Shown here: piece by piece, positions 26,402-35,014 of the stretch
Position numbering within the stretch: the stretch's first letter is position 1
Layout of the letters: each line of letters begins with the position of its first letter
Assembly (NCBI GenBank): GCA_051884615.1
Contig: JBJEVT010000010.1
Span: 1 to 64,000, forward strand
From: UBA1724 sp051884615
Lineage (GTDB): Bacteria > Verrucomicrobiota > Lentisphaeria > Oligosphaerales > Oligosphaeraceae
DNA: 64,000 nucleotides
Direction of reading: 5' to 3'
Program-made: the position numbers and the translations under genes
Notes under the pieces: generated by a model
Seen by the model: only the letters and a program-made list of their open reading frames with translations
Told to the model about the DNA's origin: nothing
The model's database searches: none

Positions 26402-27567
26402 AAATCACGCCCGGGCATCTGATTTGGCTTTGCCTCTGTCTGGCGACCCTTCTGCCCGCCCAGCAGGCGGCGACGGTGGATGGAGGCCCCGTCATCCAGA
26501 AACTGGCGTCCCTGCGCCAGGACTGCCGGGAATGGGAGGAGAAGGAGGCCCGGAGCCAGGAGAGCCATGAGGCCCGCATGACGGAGCTGCGCCGCCAGGA
26601 GGAGGCCCTGCGCCAGGAAAACGCCGCGCTGGCGGCGGAAGTGGCCGCCGCCGAGAAGGAGGTGGCGGGTCTGCGCCGCCGCCATCAGGAGCTCCAGACC
26701 GCCCGTCAGACGGTGGAGAATCTCCTCTCCTCCTGGCGAAAAGGGGAGGGCGACGGGGAGATTCCCCTGGAAGAGGTCGTGGCGTTTCGCAAGGACGCCC
26801 TTTCCCGGACGCGCCGCGCCCTGCCGGAGCCGGGAACGGTGCTGACTCCCGAGGGACTCCGGGAGGAGGGGCTCCTTCTGCGCTTCGGGGAGCTCGCCTA
26901 CTTCGCCAATGAACGGGAGGCGGGAATCGTCGATGGCGAGGGGCGCCTCTTCCGTCCCGCCCCGGATGCCCAGGAGAGGATTCGGCGCCGTCTGACGGGG
27001 GGAGAGGAGGGGATGGTCCTCCCGATGCCGGTCTCCCTGACAGGCCCGGCGGGCTTCACGGCCCCCCCCCGCCAGTCCTTGTGGAGTCACTTTCGCCAAG
27101 GGGGCGTGGTGATGGTGCCCCTGGGGATTCTGGCCTGGCTCTGCCTGGCGGTGCTCCTGGAGCGCCTGGTCTTCTACGCCCGGCATGGATGCGCCAGGGA
27201 GGCCCGGGGGCTCCGGGAATGTCTGGCCGCCCTGGCGCCGGAGGAACGGAAGGAACGACAGCTGGAGATGGCGCAGACCCGCCTGGCCCGTGCCAAGCGG
27301 GGCCTCTCCCTCCTGGCGGTCTCCGCTTCCGTCGCCCCCTTGCTGGGGCTCCTGGGAACGGTGACCGGCATGATCCGCACTTTCCAGCAAATCACCCTCC
27401 ACGGCACGGGAGACCCGCGCCTGCTGGCGGGGGGCATCTCGGAGGCCCTGGTCACCACCGAGGCCGGACTCCTGGTGGCGATCCCCGCCATGCTCTTCCA
27501 TGCCTGGTGCGTGCGCCGCAACCGCCGCCTGGCGGCTCTCCTGGAACGGGAATTGAGCCGGGAGTAG
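26398..27567 (+). CDS. exbB: ExbB/TolQ-type proton channel with DUF3450-like periplasmic N-terminus
   Basis: 389 residues. Signal sequence (1-22); coiled coil (~35-115); a DUF3450-like block (LLLRFGELAYFANEREAGIVD, ~159-180); then the MotA/TolQ/ExbB domain: TM1 (~236-256), cytoplasmic loop (~262-300), TM2/TM3 with LLGLLGTVTGMI (~315-326) and ISEALVTTEAGLLVAIPAM (~347-365). Such fusions of a periplasmic coiled coil to ExbB occur next to separate DUF3450 proteins. With ExbD it would form the inner-membrane motor that uses the proton gradient to drive a periplasmic partner. No tonB or outer-membrane receptor is found nearby, so the driven partner is unknown. Confidence 0.85.
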   Translation: MKITPGHLIWLCLCLATLLPAQQAATVDGGPVIQKLASLRQDCREWEEKEARSQESHEARMTELRRQEEALRQENAALAAEVAAAEKEVAGLRRRHQELQTARQTVENLLSSWRKGEGDGEIPLEEVVAFRKDALSRTRRALPEPGTVLTPEGLREEGLLLRFGELAYFANEREAGIVDGEGRLFRPAPDAQERIRRRLTGGEEGMVLPMPVSLTGPAGFTAPPRQSLWSHFRQGGVVMVPLGILAWLCLAVLLERLVFYARHGCAREARGLRECLAALAPEERKERQLEMAQTRLARAKRGLSLLAVSASVAPLLGLLGTVTGMIRTFQQITLHGTGDPRLLAGGISEALVTTEAGLLVAIPAMLFHAWCVRRNRRLAALLERELSRE

Positions 27568-27577
27568 AGGAGGAAGG

Positions 27578-28015
27578 ATGCGTCAACGCCTGGAATCCCA
27601 TCCCCTGCAGGAAGCCGAGGAGGAGGTGCAAGTCAACATCTCCCCTCTGGTGGACATGGTGTTCCTGCTCTTGATTTTCTTCATGGTCACCAGCGTCTTC
27701 ACCCGACAGGGCGCTCTCCCCGTGACCCTCCCCCAGTCCGCCTCCTCCCGGGAGCCCGCCGCCGACACTGCGCTGTGCGTCGCCTTGACGCCCGAGGGGG
27801 GACTCCTCCTGGAAGGGGAGCCCATCTCCTGGGAGGAACTGCGCCCCCGCGTGGAGGAGGCCCTGGCTCGCCGCAAACGCCCGGTCCTCCTCCTGGCGGA
27901 CCAGGGAAGCCCCACGGGAAAGACGGTGGAGGCCCTGGAGCAATGCCGCCTGGCCGGCGCCACCCACCTCTCCCTGGGAACGCAAACGCCCATTTCTTCC
28001 ACCTCTGGATTCTAG
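27578..28015 (+). CDS. exbD: ExbD/TolR biopolymer transport protein
   Basis: 145 residues with the standard layout: short cytoplasmic N-terminus, one membrane helix (~22-42) with the conserved proton-carrying Asp at residue 26 (ISPLVDMVFLLLIFF), and a periplasmic ExbD fold ending near residue 135. A strong GGAGG lies four bases before the ATG, and the gene starts ten bases after exbB. It is the last gene of the module; the AT-rich block that follows separates it from the PHP gene. Confidence 0.92.
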   Translation: MRQRLESHPLQEAEEEVQVNISPLVDMVFLLLIFFMVTSVFTRQGALPVTLPQSASSREPAADTALCVALTPEGGLLLEGEPISWEELRPRVEEALARRKRPVLLLADQGSPTGKTVEALEQCRLAGATHLSLGTQTPISSTSGF

Positions 28016-28020
28016 TTTCT

Positions 28021-28054
28021 CATAACATATTGGAAATAAACGAGTTATAATATT
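28021..28054. promoter_or_regulatory. AT-rich motif before the PHP gene, shared with 31405-31438
   Basis: CATAACATATTG followed 11 bases later by AGTT aligns without gaps to CAGAACATATTG...AGTT at 31405-31438, with about two thirds of 34 positions identical. A perfect -10-like TATAAT (28046-28051) is too close to the ATG at 28055 for an ordinary leader, so whether this is a promoter or an operator is unclear. Confidence 0.4.
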
Positions 28055-28891
28055 ATGCACCCCATCAGCTACCACAATCACAGTTCCTGGAGCGACGGCA
28101 CCGCCTCCATCCGGGAGATGGCCCTGGCGGCGAAGGCGGCGGGGCTTTCCGAGTTTGGCATCAGCGACCATCTGGTGGTGGCGCCCCGGGGATTCTACCA
28201 GGATTCCCGGCGCTGGTCCATGGGGGTGAATCTCCTGGAGCGCTATTGCCAGGAGGCCCTGGAGGTGGCCCGGGAGGTGGAGTGCCCCACCTTCCACATG
28301 CGCCTCGGGATAGAGGCGGATTTCTTCCCCGAGACCTGGGAGAAGGTGTCGGAATTGCTGTCCCGCCTTCCCTTGGACTATGTCATCGGGGCGGTTCACT
28401 ATGTGGACGGCTTTCCCGTGGACGCCTCGGCGGAGTATTGGAACCGCCTCTCCCCCGAGGAGCAGGGACGAATCTGGCTCCGCTACGGGGAGCTGGTCAC
28501 CCAGTGCGCCCGGCTCTTCCCCTGCCAGTGGCTGGCCCATCTGGATCTCCCCAAGCTTTTCCGGGCGTTCCCTCCCCCGGAGGCCGTGGAGCGTCTGGCG
28601 GACTTGCTGCAGGAGGGCGGCCCGCGGGGACTCTGCATCGAGATCAACACGGCGGGCGGCGACAAGCCCTGCCGCCAATTCTATCCCTCCCCGGAGCTCC
28701 TCCGGGTGGCGGTCCAGTCCGGCGTGGGGCTCCTGGCCAGCGCCGACGGCCATGCGGTCTCCCAGGTGGCGCGGCATTTCCAGGACATTCCGGCGCTTTT
28801 CGCCCGGCTGGGGGTGACCCGCACCCCCCGCTTCCAAAAGCGACAGCTGTTCTGGCATTCCCTGGACGCCACTGCCCCCCGGGAGGGGTGA
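28055..28891 (+). CDS. PHP-domain phosphoesterase, histidinol-phosphatase (HisK)-like
   Basis: 278 residues, one PHP domain. Metal-site motifs in order: H7 and H9 (YHNHSSWSDG), ISDH, GIEADF, GAVHY, AHLDLPK and SADGHA, the complete set for a tri-nuclear PHP enzyme. Size and order match the HisK class that removes phosphate from histidinol phosphate, but PHP proteins also include other phosphoesterases and no other histidine gene is in the window. It starts at the only reasonable ATG, without a Shine-Dalgarno sequence, right after an AT-rich block. It lies four bases before the mreD-like gene and so appears to lead the cell-shape operon. Confidence 0.8.
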   Translation: MHPISYHNHSSWSDGTASIREMALAAKAAGLSEFGISDHLVVAPRGFYQDSRRWSMGVNLLERYCQEALEVAREVECPTFHMRLGIEADFFPETWEKVSELLSRLPLDYVIGAVHYVDGFPVDASAEYWNRLSPEEQGRIWLRYGELVTQCARLFPCQWLAHLDLPKLFRAFPPPEAVERLADLLQEGGPRGLCIEINTAGGDKPCRQFYPSPELLRVAVQSGVGLLASADGHAVSQVARHFQDIPALFARLGVTRTPRFQKRQLFWHSLDATAPREG

Positions 28892-28894
28892 GCC

Positions 28895-29374
28895 ATGTTC
28901 CACCTGGTCCTGGCCGCCATTCTTTTCCCCGCCCTGGTGGTGACGGTGCTGGCCGGAAACGCCGGACTCTCCCTCCCCCTGCTGTCCTCCGTCGCCTTCG
29001 TCTTCGCCCTGCGGGGCGGGGCGGGCCGCACCCTCCTCCTGGCCCTGCCGGCAGCCGGCCTCCTGGATGCCTTGTGGATGCGGGAACGCCCCGTCCAGAC
29101 GCTGGCGGTGCTGCTCCTGCTGTGGGCGGCCCACGGCTGGCGAAAGTGGGGAAGCCTGGATTCCGTCAGCGCCTTGGCGGCGGCGGGGACCACCGTGGGT
29201 CTCTGCACCTGGGGATGCCATTTGCTCCTGCCGGGAAATTTCAGCGCGCTCCGGTTGCTGGCGGCTCTGGCGTGGTCCCTGTTTCTGGGGCCTCTCCTGG
29301 TCTGGCTCCAGGAAAAGCTGCTGGAGCGCCGGCTCTTCAGCGCCCTTCAGGAAGAGGGGGAGCGCCTGGAATGA
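28895..29374 (+). CDS. MreD-like rod-shape membrane protein
   Basis: 159 residues with four to five hydrophobic segments (for example LAAILFPALVVTVL, LLLALPAAGLL, LAVLLLLWAAHGW, LAALAWSLFLGPLLVWL). MreD is poorly conserved, so the call rests on size, topology and position: it lies 15 bases before the PBP2 gene, the place of mreD in mreBCD-mrdA clusters. mreB and mreC are not present here. GGGAGGGG lies seven bases from the ATG. Confidence 0.55.
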   Translation: MFHLVLAAILFPALVVTVLAGNAGLSLPLLSSVAFVFALRGGAGRTLLLALPAAGLLDALWMRERPVQTLAVLLLLWAAHGWRKWGSLDSVSALAAAGTTVGLCTWGCHLLLPGNFSALRLLAALAWSLFLGPLLVWLQEKLLERRLFSALQEEGERLE

Positions 29375-29389
29375 GCCGATAGGCGGGAG

Positions 29390-31231
29390 ATGGGAAAGGT
29401 GGCTGGACAGGAAAAACGCCATGAGGAGACGACGGGCCCCGTCTCCCCGGAAATTGTCCGGGGACGGAGTCTTTTTTGCGCCGCCGTGGTGTTGTGCCTC
29501 ATGCTCCTGCTGCTTTTCCGGCTTTGGCAGGTCCAGGTGCTGTCCGGCCCGGAGCTCCAGGCACGGGCACGGCGCCAGGCCATCCGGCCCGTGCGCCTGA
29601 ACGCCGTGCGGGGACGCATCCTGGACGCCGCCGGAATCCCCCTGGCGGAGAACGAGGACCGCTATGACCTGGTCTTCTATGTCTCCGAAATGCGCCAGCC
29701 CGGGCGCCAAAACCGCACCATCGAGCATGTCCTGACCCAGGAACGCATCCTGGCCAGCTATCTGGGACGCCCCTCCCGTCTGCAACGCAATGCGGTGCTG
29801 GCCCAGCTGACCCGGCGCCCGGTGCTGCCCCTGACGGTGTTCGAGGACCTGACCCCCCGGGAACTGGTGGTCTTCAGCGAAATCCTGCCGCTGCCTCCCG
29901 GGGTGGAGGTGCGCCCGGTGCCCCAGCGCCGCTATCCCCTGCCGGGACTGGCCAGCCATGTCCTGGGATACACGGGACGCAGCCAGCCGGACGGCAGCGA
30001 TGTGATGGAGGACCTGCCCCGGCTCTACGCCACCGCCGAAGTGCGGGGAAGAAGCGGCCTGGAAAAGGCCTTCGACACCGAATTGGCGGGAAAGCCCGGG
30101 GTGGAGTTGCTTCTGGTGGACCCCGTGGGCTACGCCCGGCAGGTCATCGGGGAACGACGCCCCCCGGAGAATGGACAGGAATTGCACCTCACTCTGGACA
30201 GCCAGGCCCAGGCGGCGGCGGAGGCCGCCCTGGAAGGGCACGCCGGCGCCCTGGTGGTGGTGGAGGTGAATACCGGCGGAGTGGTGGCCATGGCCTCCGC
30301 TCCCACCTTCAACCTGGGGGAGCTCTCCTCCTCCCTCCTGGAGCAAATGCTCAAGGACGAGGAAAACCGGCCCATGTTCAACCGGGCCACCCAGGGCACC
30401 TACACCCCGGGCTCCATCGTGAAACCCCTGGTGGCTCTGGCCGCCCTGGAGGAGGTGCCGGAACAAACCCTGGAGGAATACGAGTGCACGGGGCGCTATC
30501 TCCTGGGGGATACGGCCATCCGGTGCGCCCAGCGCTACGGCCACGGCATGGTGGACCTTCCCCGTGCCATCCGGGTCTCCTGCAACCCGTATTTCATCTG
30601 GCTGGGACTGGAGATGGGCATCGACCGCCTGGGAGAATACATGAAGGAGGCGGGATTCGGGGAGAAAGCCGGCTTGGAAATCGCCGAGGCCGCAGGCATC
30701 GCCCCGCAACGGGAGGTGGCACGACGCCTCTGGCGACGAAATTGGCTGGCCGTCGACACCGCCTACGCCTCCATCGGACAGGGCGCCATCACCATCACCC
30801 CGCTCCAGGCCGCCCTCTACGCCGCCGCCGTGGCCAATGACGGCATCCTCTATCAGCCATACCTGGTCCGGCGCATCACCACCTCCCAGGGAAAGGTCCT
30901 CCAGGAAACCGCCCCGCGCATCCGACGGAGAATCTCCGCCGCCCCGGAAAACTTCATCCTGGTGCGGGAGGCCATGCGACAGGCCGTGGAGGAACGGGAG
31001 GGCGGCGCCACCGGCCTCCGCATCCCGGGACTCCCCGTGGGCGCCAAAACCGGCACCGCCGAAGTGGGCAACGGCGCCAATCGACATAAAAACACCTGGG
31101 TCATCGCCTTCCTCCCCGCCGATGAACCCAAATATGCCCTGGCATGCGTCATCGAACGGGGAGACAGCGGGGGAAAGACCGCCGTCCCCGTGGCCGCCCA
31201 ATTCCTCAAATCCTGGCTCCTGGCGGAATAA
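29390..31231 (+). CDS. mrdA: Penicillin-binding protein 2 (peptidoglycan transpeptidase)
   Basis: 613 residues, usual for PBP2. A short cytoplasmic tail, one membrane anchor (~29-47), a PBP dimerisation/pedestal domain (from RGRILDAAG) and the transpeptidase domain with SxxK at S342-K345 (GSIVK), SxN at 397-399 (SCN) and KTG at 553-555 (AKTGTAE). It makes cross-links during elongation of the side wall, acting with RodA and the Mre proteins in the periplasm. rodA, the common next gene, is missing; a dispersed repeat follows the stop instead. Confidence 0.93.
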   Translation: MGKVAGQEKRHEETTGPVSPEIVRGRSLFCAAVVLCLMLLLLFRLWQVQVLSGPELQARARRQAIRPVRLNAVRGRILDAAGIPLAENEDRYDLVFYVSEMRQPGRQNRTIEHVLTQERILASYLGRPSRLQRNAVLAQLTRRPVLPLTVFEDLTPRELVVFSEILPLPPGVEVRPVPQRRYPLPGLASHVLGYTGRSQPDGSDVMEDLPRLYATAEVRGRSGLEKAFDTELAGKPGVELLLVDPVGYARQVIGERRPPENGQELHLTLDSQAQAAAEAALEGHAGALVVVEVNTGGVVAMASAPTFNLGELSSSLLEQMLKDEENRPMFNRATQGTYTPGSIVKPLVALAALEEVPEQTLEEYECTGRYLLGDTAIRCAQRYGHGMVDLPRAIRVSCNPYFIWLGLEMGIDRLGEYMKEAGFGEKAGLEIAEAAGIAPQREVARRLWRRNWLAVDTAYASIGQGAITITPLQAALYAAAVANDGILYQPYLVRRITTSQGKVLQETAPRIRRRISAAPENFILVREAMRQAVEEREGGATGLRIPGLPVGAKTGTAEVGNGANRHKNTWVIAFLPADEPKYALACVIERGDSGGKTAVPVAAQFLKSWLLAE

Positions 31232-31375
31232 CCCTGCCGCTTTAACACGGAGCACAGGTCGGCGCCTGCGGCCCACCCCGGAGGACACAGAGGGCTTTTC
31301 GGAGGCGATCTCTCCGGATTCCCTAGCCCATCTAGCGCTTCGAGCCCCCTCCGGGGGGGAGGATTTCCAGATTTC
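31232..31375 (+). repeat. Dispersed composite repeat, copy 2 (parts B and A)
   Basis: Starts in the PBP2 stop region with GCTTTAACACGGAGCACAGG (complement of part B), continues with GGACACAGAGGG, then GATTCCCTAGCCCATCTAG and a C-rich/G-rich hairpin (CCCCCTCCGGGGGGG). Relative to copy 1 (981-1590) the whole element is inverted and lacks the minisatellite. Nothing else was recognised between here and the next gene except the AT-rich block below. Confidence 0.65.
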
Positions 31376-31404
31376 TCCCGGCGGGGGAAAAGGATCTTCT
31401 GATA

Positions 31405-31438
31405 CAGAACATATTGCATATCAATAAGTTGTCATTTT
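31405..31438. promoter_or_regulatory. AT-rich motif with a TATTG-N5-CAATA dyad
   Basis: The block aligns with 28021-28054. Within it, TATTG (31412-31416) and CAATA (31422-31426) are inverted arms, which suggests a protein-binding site upstream of the DUF2075-type gene. No convincing -35/-10 pair was found. Confidence 0.35.
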
Positions 31439-31555
31439 GGCTCCCCATCGAGGATTTCCTCAAAAAAGGGGAGTGGGGCTGTCGAGACGGGGAAGAGCTG
31501 CTATGGTAGTTGCCCGTTGCCTCCGCTCCTTGCGTATTTCTCTTCTCCTTGCCCC

Positions 31556-33601
31556 ATGGATCGCTTTTATTACTTTGCCAAGATACGGGATTTCCTCCAG
31601 GAGGGACTCCCTTCCGTGCTTGGCAAACTGGCCCTGGAGAACTCCTTTGAGTTGACGGAGGGGCAAAGGGATGCCTGGCAGGAGGAAATCGCGCTCCTGC
31701 AGGGGATTCTCTCCCGGGAAGTGGTGGGGGAGGGGGATGAGATTCTCTTTGAATATTCCATTCCCCGCCTGGGGAAGCGTGTGGATGTGGTGTTGTTGCT
31801 GGGGGGTGTGGTCTTTGTGCTGGAGTTCAAGGTGGGCGCCCGAGAATTTCTCCGCAAGGATTTGGAACAGGTCTGGGATTATGCCCTGGATTTGAAGAAT
31901 TTTCATGAAGCGAGCCAGTCTTTGACCATCGTGCCCATCCTGGTGGCCACGGAGGCTTCGGAATATTCCGAGACGCTGGAGATCTGCCGCTATGCCGACC
32001 GGGTCTTCGCTCCCCTGTGTGCCAATGCCGCCTCCTTGGAGACCCTCCTGAAACGGATCTTGGACAGCCACGGGAGTCCCGGAATTTCCTGGGAGGACTG
32101 GGCCTTCAGCCGCTACTGCCCCACCCCCACCATCATCCAGGCGGCGAGTGCCCTGTATCTTCATCACAACGTGTCCGACATCACCCGGAGCGAAGCCTCC
32201 GGGGCCAGTCTCCAGGCCACCAGCGAGTTCGTGATGCGGGTGATCGACCATTCCTGCCAGAATCGGGAGAAGTCCATCTGCTTTGTGACGGGGGTGCCCG
32301 GGGCGGGGAAGACGCTGGTGGGCCTGAATGTGGCGGTCCAGCAATTTGAGCGGAAGAATTTGGCCGTCTATCTTTCGGGCAACAAACCCCTGGTGGATGT
32401 GCTTACCGAGGCCTTGGCCCGGGACAAGCAGAGGCAGGAACAGCAGAAGAATCCCGGCAAGAGATACAACAAATCCGATGCCCAGAGGGATGTCAAGTCC
32501 TTTATCCAGATTGTGCACCACTATCGGAATACCACCCTCACCAAATTGAAGAGTCCCATCCGGGAGGGCCAGCTGGAAATTGACCCCAACAAGGTGAAGC
32601 ACTATCAGATGGACGGCTATTCCGAGGTGGAGCATGTGGCCATCTTCGACGAGGCGCAGCGGGCCTGGACCCGCCAGCAGCTGGCCGCCTGGCTGATGCG
32701 GAAAAAACGGATTCAGGATTTTCCCATGTCCGAGCCGGAATTTCTCATTTGGTCTCTGGACCTCCGGGAGGATTGGGCGGTCATTGTCTGTCTGGTGGGG
32801 GAGGGACAGGAGATCGGAACTGGCGAGGCCGGAATCGGGGAATGGCTCCGGGCCATCCAGGGACGCTTCCCCCATTGGAATCTGTTTCTCTCCCCGAAGA
32901 TCGTGGAGGAATGGCAGCGGGAGGGAAACGCGCCCCTGTCCCGCCTGGCGGTGGACGAGCGTCTCCATCTGGCGGTCTCCATGCGCTCCTACCGGGCAGA
33001 GAATCTCTCCCACTTTGTCGCCGCCCTCCTGGAGGGGAATCAGGGCCAGGCCAGAGAGTTGCATGGCCTGCTGAAGGAGAAGTTCCCGCTGGTGCTGACC
33101 CGTTCCCTGGATCGGGCGAAAGCGTGGTTGCGGGAGCATGCCCGAGGCTCGGAACGCTACGGCATGGTGGTCTCCTCCGAAGCCCAACGCCTGCGCCCCC
33201 TGGCCATCGATGTGCGCTGCAAACCCAACACGGTCCACTGGTTCCTGGAGGACGAAAAGGATATCCGCTCCTCCCTCTTTCTGGAGGACGCCGCCTCGGA
33301 GTTCGATGTCCAGGGACTGGAATTGGATTGGGTCTGCGTGGTCTGGGACGGAGATTTCCGGTGGAATCCCAAAAAGGGCGGCTGGGATCACCACTCCTTC
33401 ACGGGAAAGTGCTGGCAGACCATCCGCTCCAAGGAACGCATGGCTTATCAGGTCAACGCCTACCGCGTCCTCATGACACGGGCACGCCAGGGAATGATCC
33501 TCTGCATCCCCCAGGGAAATCCCCGGGACGACACCCGGCTCCCCGCTTTCTACGACGGAACGTTCGCCTATCTGAAAGCCATGGGACTGGAGGAAATCTG
33601 A
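31556..33601 (+). CDS. DUF2075-type SF1-like helicase with N-terminal nuclease-like domain
   Basis: 681 residues from the ATG at 31556; a TTG 39 bases upstream is possible but its added residues look unlike protein. The N-terminal part carries D77 (KRVDVVLLL), E90 and K92 (VLEFKVG), the spacing of a PD-(D/E)xK nuclease site. The helicase core has Walker A GVPGAGKT (K252) and Walker B AIFDEAQ (D365, E366); the C-terminal VLMTRARQGM motif is typical of DUF2075/UvrD-like ATPases. Such proteins occur in DNA repair and in phage-defence islands; no defence partner is adjacent here. It stands alone between a dispersed repeat and a strong terminator pair. Confidence 0.85.
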   Translation: MDRFYYFAKIRDFLQEGLPSVLGKLALENSFELTEGQRDAWQEEIALLQGILSREVVGEGDEILFEYSIPRLGKRVDVVLLLGGVVFVLEFKVGAREFLRKDLEQVWDYALDLKNFHEASQSLTIVPILVATEASEYSETLEICRYADRVFAPLCANAASLETLLKRILDSHGSPGISWEDWAFSRYCPTPTIIQAASALYLHHNVSDITRSEASGASLQATSEFVMRVIDHSCQNREKSICFVTGVPGAGKTLVGLNVAVQQFERKNLAVYLSGNKPLVDVLTEALARDKQRQEQQKNPGKRYNKSDAQRDVKSFIQIVHHYRNTTLTKLKSPIREGQLEIDPNKVKHYQMDGYSEVEHVAIFDEAQRAWTRQQLAAWLMRKKRIQDFPMSEPEFLIWSLDLREDWAVIVCLVGEGQEIGTGEAGIGEWLRAIQGRFPHWNLFLSPKIVEEWQREGNAPLSRLAVDERLHLAVSMRSYRAENLSHFVAALLEGNQGQARELHGLLKEKFPLVLTRSLDRAKAWLREHARGSERYGMVVSSEAQRLRPLAIDVRCKPNTVHWFLEDEKDIRSSLFLEDAASEFDVQGLELDWVCVVWDGDFRWNPKKGGWDHHSFTGKCWQTIRSKERMAYQVNAYRVLMTRARQGMILCIPQGNPRDDTRLPAFYDGTFAYLKAMGLEEI

Positions 33602-33610
33602 TTCCCCGCC

Positions 33611-33667
33611 ATCCCATGGCCCCGCATGGGGATATGTATTTGTAACTCCTTTATTCCAAAGGAGTTA
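33611..33667. terminator. Bidirectional terminator hairpins
   Basis: Two hairpins lie between convergent genes: ATCCCATG/CATGGGGAT (33611-33632, one bulge) and a perfect ten-base stem TAACTCCTTT/AAAGGAGTTA with loop ATTCC (33643-33667). Confidence 0.85.
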
Positions 33668-33699
33668 TGGAAACTTTATTGCCCCCCTCCCGTTACAAT

Positions 33700-34989
33700 C
33701 TAGGGTTGCTGGCGGGTGAAGATTTCGGGATTTCTGGGGACATATCCGTGGTCGGAGCCCTGGTACCAGTGGATGGTTTTGGGGCAGTCGAGTCGGTTGT
33801 AGAAGATGGCGACGCCGGAGGGGGGGCAGACGTAGTCTCCCAGTCCTGCGCGTGTGATTTCCACGGGGCATTGGATTCGATGCGCCATGTGGATGGGGTC
33901 GTAGTATTCCAGTCCCGGGGCGTAGGGGATTCTCCAGGAGCCGAAGATTCTGCCGAAGGTGGATTGTCCTGCGGCGTCGCAGTTCCAGGGGATGGAGGGT
34001 TTTGCGAGAGTGACATCGGGATCCAGGGCGGCGGCCCAGATGGTCTGGAGTCCTCCCTGGCTTCCTCCCTCGGCCACCAGTTCGGCGCCATTCCATTCGG
34101 GGAGGCTTTTGAGGTATTCCAGTGCGCGGAGGAGTCTCAAGACCATGCCGTGGAAGTATGCCGTGTCGGGATTGGCGTTTTGCTTGGGATCGAAGGCGTA
34201 GGGGTAGGGTTCGGAGCGGATCATTCTGCCGAACTTCTGGTAGTATTCATCGTTCTGGAGGAGGTCCGCGCCGTGGGCGTTGACCAGGAAGACGATGCGG
34301 GAGTCGTTTCCCAGGTTGGGGACTGTCTGGAAGAGATCGGCGTTGTAGCCGTAGCCCTGGAAGCATGCGGTGGCGGGGAGTCTGGTCTTTTGGGCGGTGT
34401 CGGGGATGGCGAGGAATCCTGTGGCGGGGCGTCCTCCGGGGCAATCCAGGGAGACGGCGTAGATGGAGATTCCCTTTTCCTCGTTTCTGCCCGCCAGGGT
34501 GCGGGAGGCCTTTAGGGGAACCTCCTTCAGGAGGGCCTTCTGGGCCTCCCAGTAGGCGTCGAAATCCTCCGGCACCGGCAGTCCCTGGAGAGCCTCGGGA
34601 TGGACGGCCGCTCCGCAGCTGGCGTAGAGCTCCTGCCCGTTCTCCTTCCTGACCACCTGCCCCTGGGCGTCCAGGACGGTGAGGTGGAGCCAAAGGAAGC
34701 CGTGGGTGCCCAGGGAGGTGGTGTAGGTCAGGGGTTCCCCGGCGAAGGGGAGGCATCCCCCCTCCTCCACGCCGTCATCCCCCTTCCGGCTCCAGCGGAT
34801 GGCCGTGCCCTCGGGCACCTCCTTCTCCCGTCCCCCGAAGTGGATGGTGAAGACCATGGGCTCCCCCACCTCGTAGGCGAGAGGGGGCTTGTCGGTGGAG
34901 GCGTTGAAGTGGAGGAGGGCATCCGGGAGGGCGTCGCCCCAGAGGGCGAGGGCGGCCAGGAGCAGGAGAGGGAGGAAGCGTCTGGACAT
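33700..34989 (-). CDS. Secreted acetyl xylan esterase-type alpha/beta hydrolase (AXE1)
   Basis: 429 residues with a signal peptide (MSRRFLPLLLLAALALWGDA). An N-terminal beta region (~25-120) precedes the AXE1 alpha/beta hydrolase, with nucleophile S310 in GGSQGG, acid D385 in GLGDYVCPPSG and H414 in GSDHGY. The family (CE7) removes acetyl groups from xylo-oligosaccharides and related substrates, here outside the cytoplasm. It is the last gene of the minus-strand carbohydrate block, 25 bases after the GH-like gene at 35015-36283, and would clear acetyl decorations for the glycosidases. No Shine-Dalgarno sequence is seen. Confidence 0.88.
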   Translation of the reverse strand: MSRRFLPLLLLAALALWGDALPDALLHFNASTDKPPLAYEVGEPMVFTIHFGGREKEVPEGTAIRWSRKGDDGVEEGGCLPFAGEPLTYTTSLGTHGFLWLHLTVLDAQGQVVRKENGQELYASCGAAVHPEALQGLPVPEDFDAYWEAQKALLKEVPLKASRTLAGRNEEKGISIYAVSLDCPGGRPATGFLAIPDTAQKTRLPATACFQGYGYNADLFQTVPNLGNDSRIVFLVNAHGADLLQNDEYYQKFGRMIRSEPYPYAFDPKQNANPDTAYFHGMVLRLLRALEYLKSLPEWNGAELVAEGGSQGGLQTIWAAALDPDVTLAKPSIPWNCDAAGQSTFGRIFGSWRIPYAPGLEYYDPIHMAHRIQCPVEITRAGLGDYVCPPSGVAIFYNRLDCPKTIHWYQGSDHGYVPRNPEIFTRQQP

Positions 34990-35014
34990 GGGGAGGGGCG
35001 GGTGGCGGGTGGGG

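Noticed and set aside
28046..28051. TATAAT as the promoter -10 of the PHP gene
   Set aside because: It is three bases from the ATG, so transcription would begin inside the gene; the start codon cannot be moved downstream without losing the HxH metal site.
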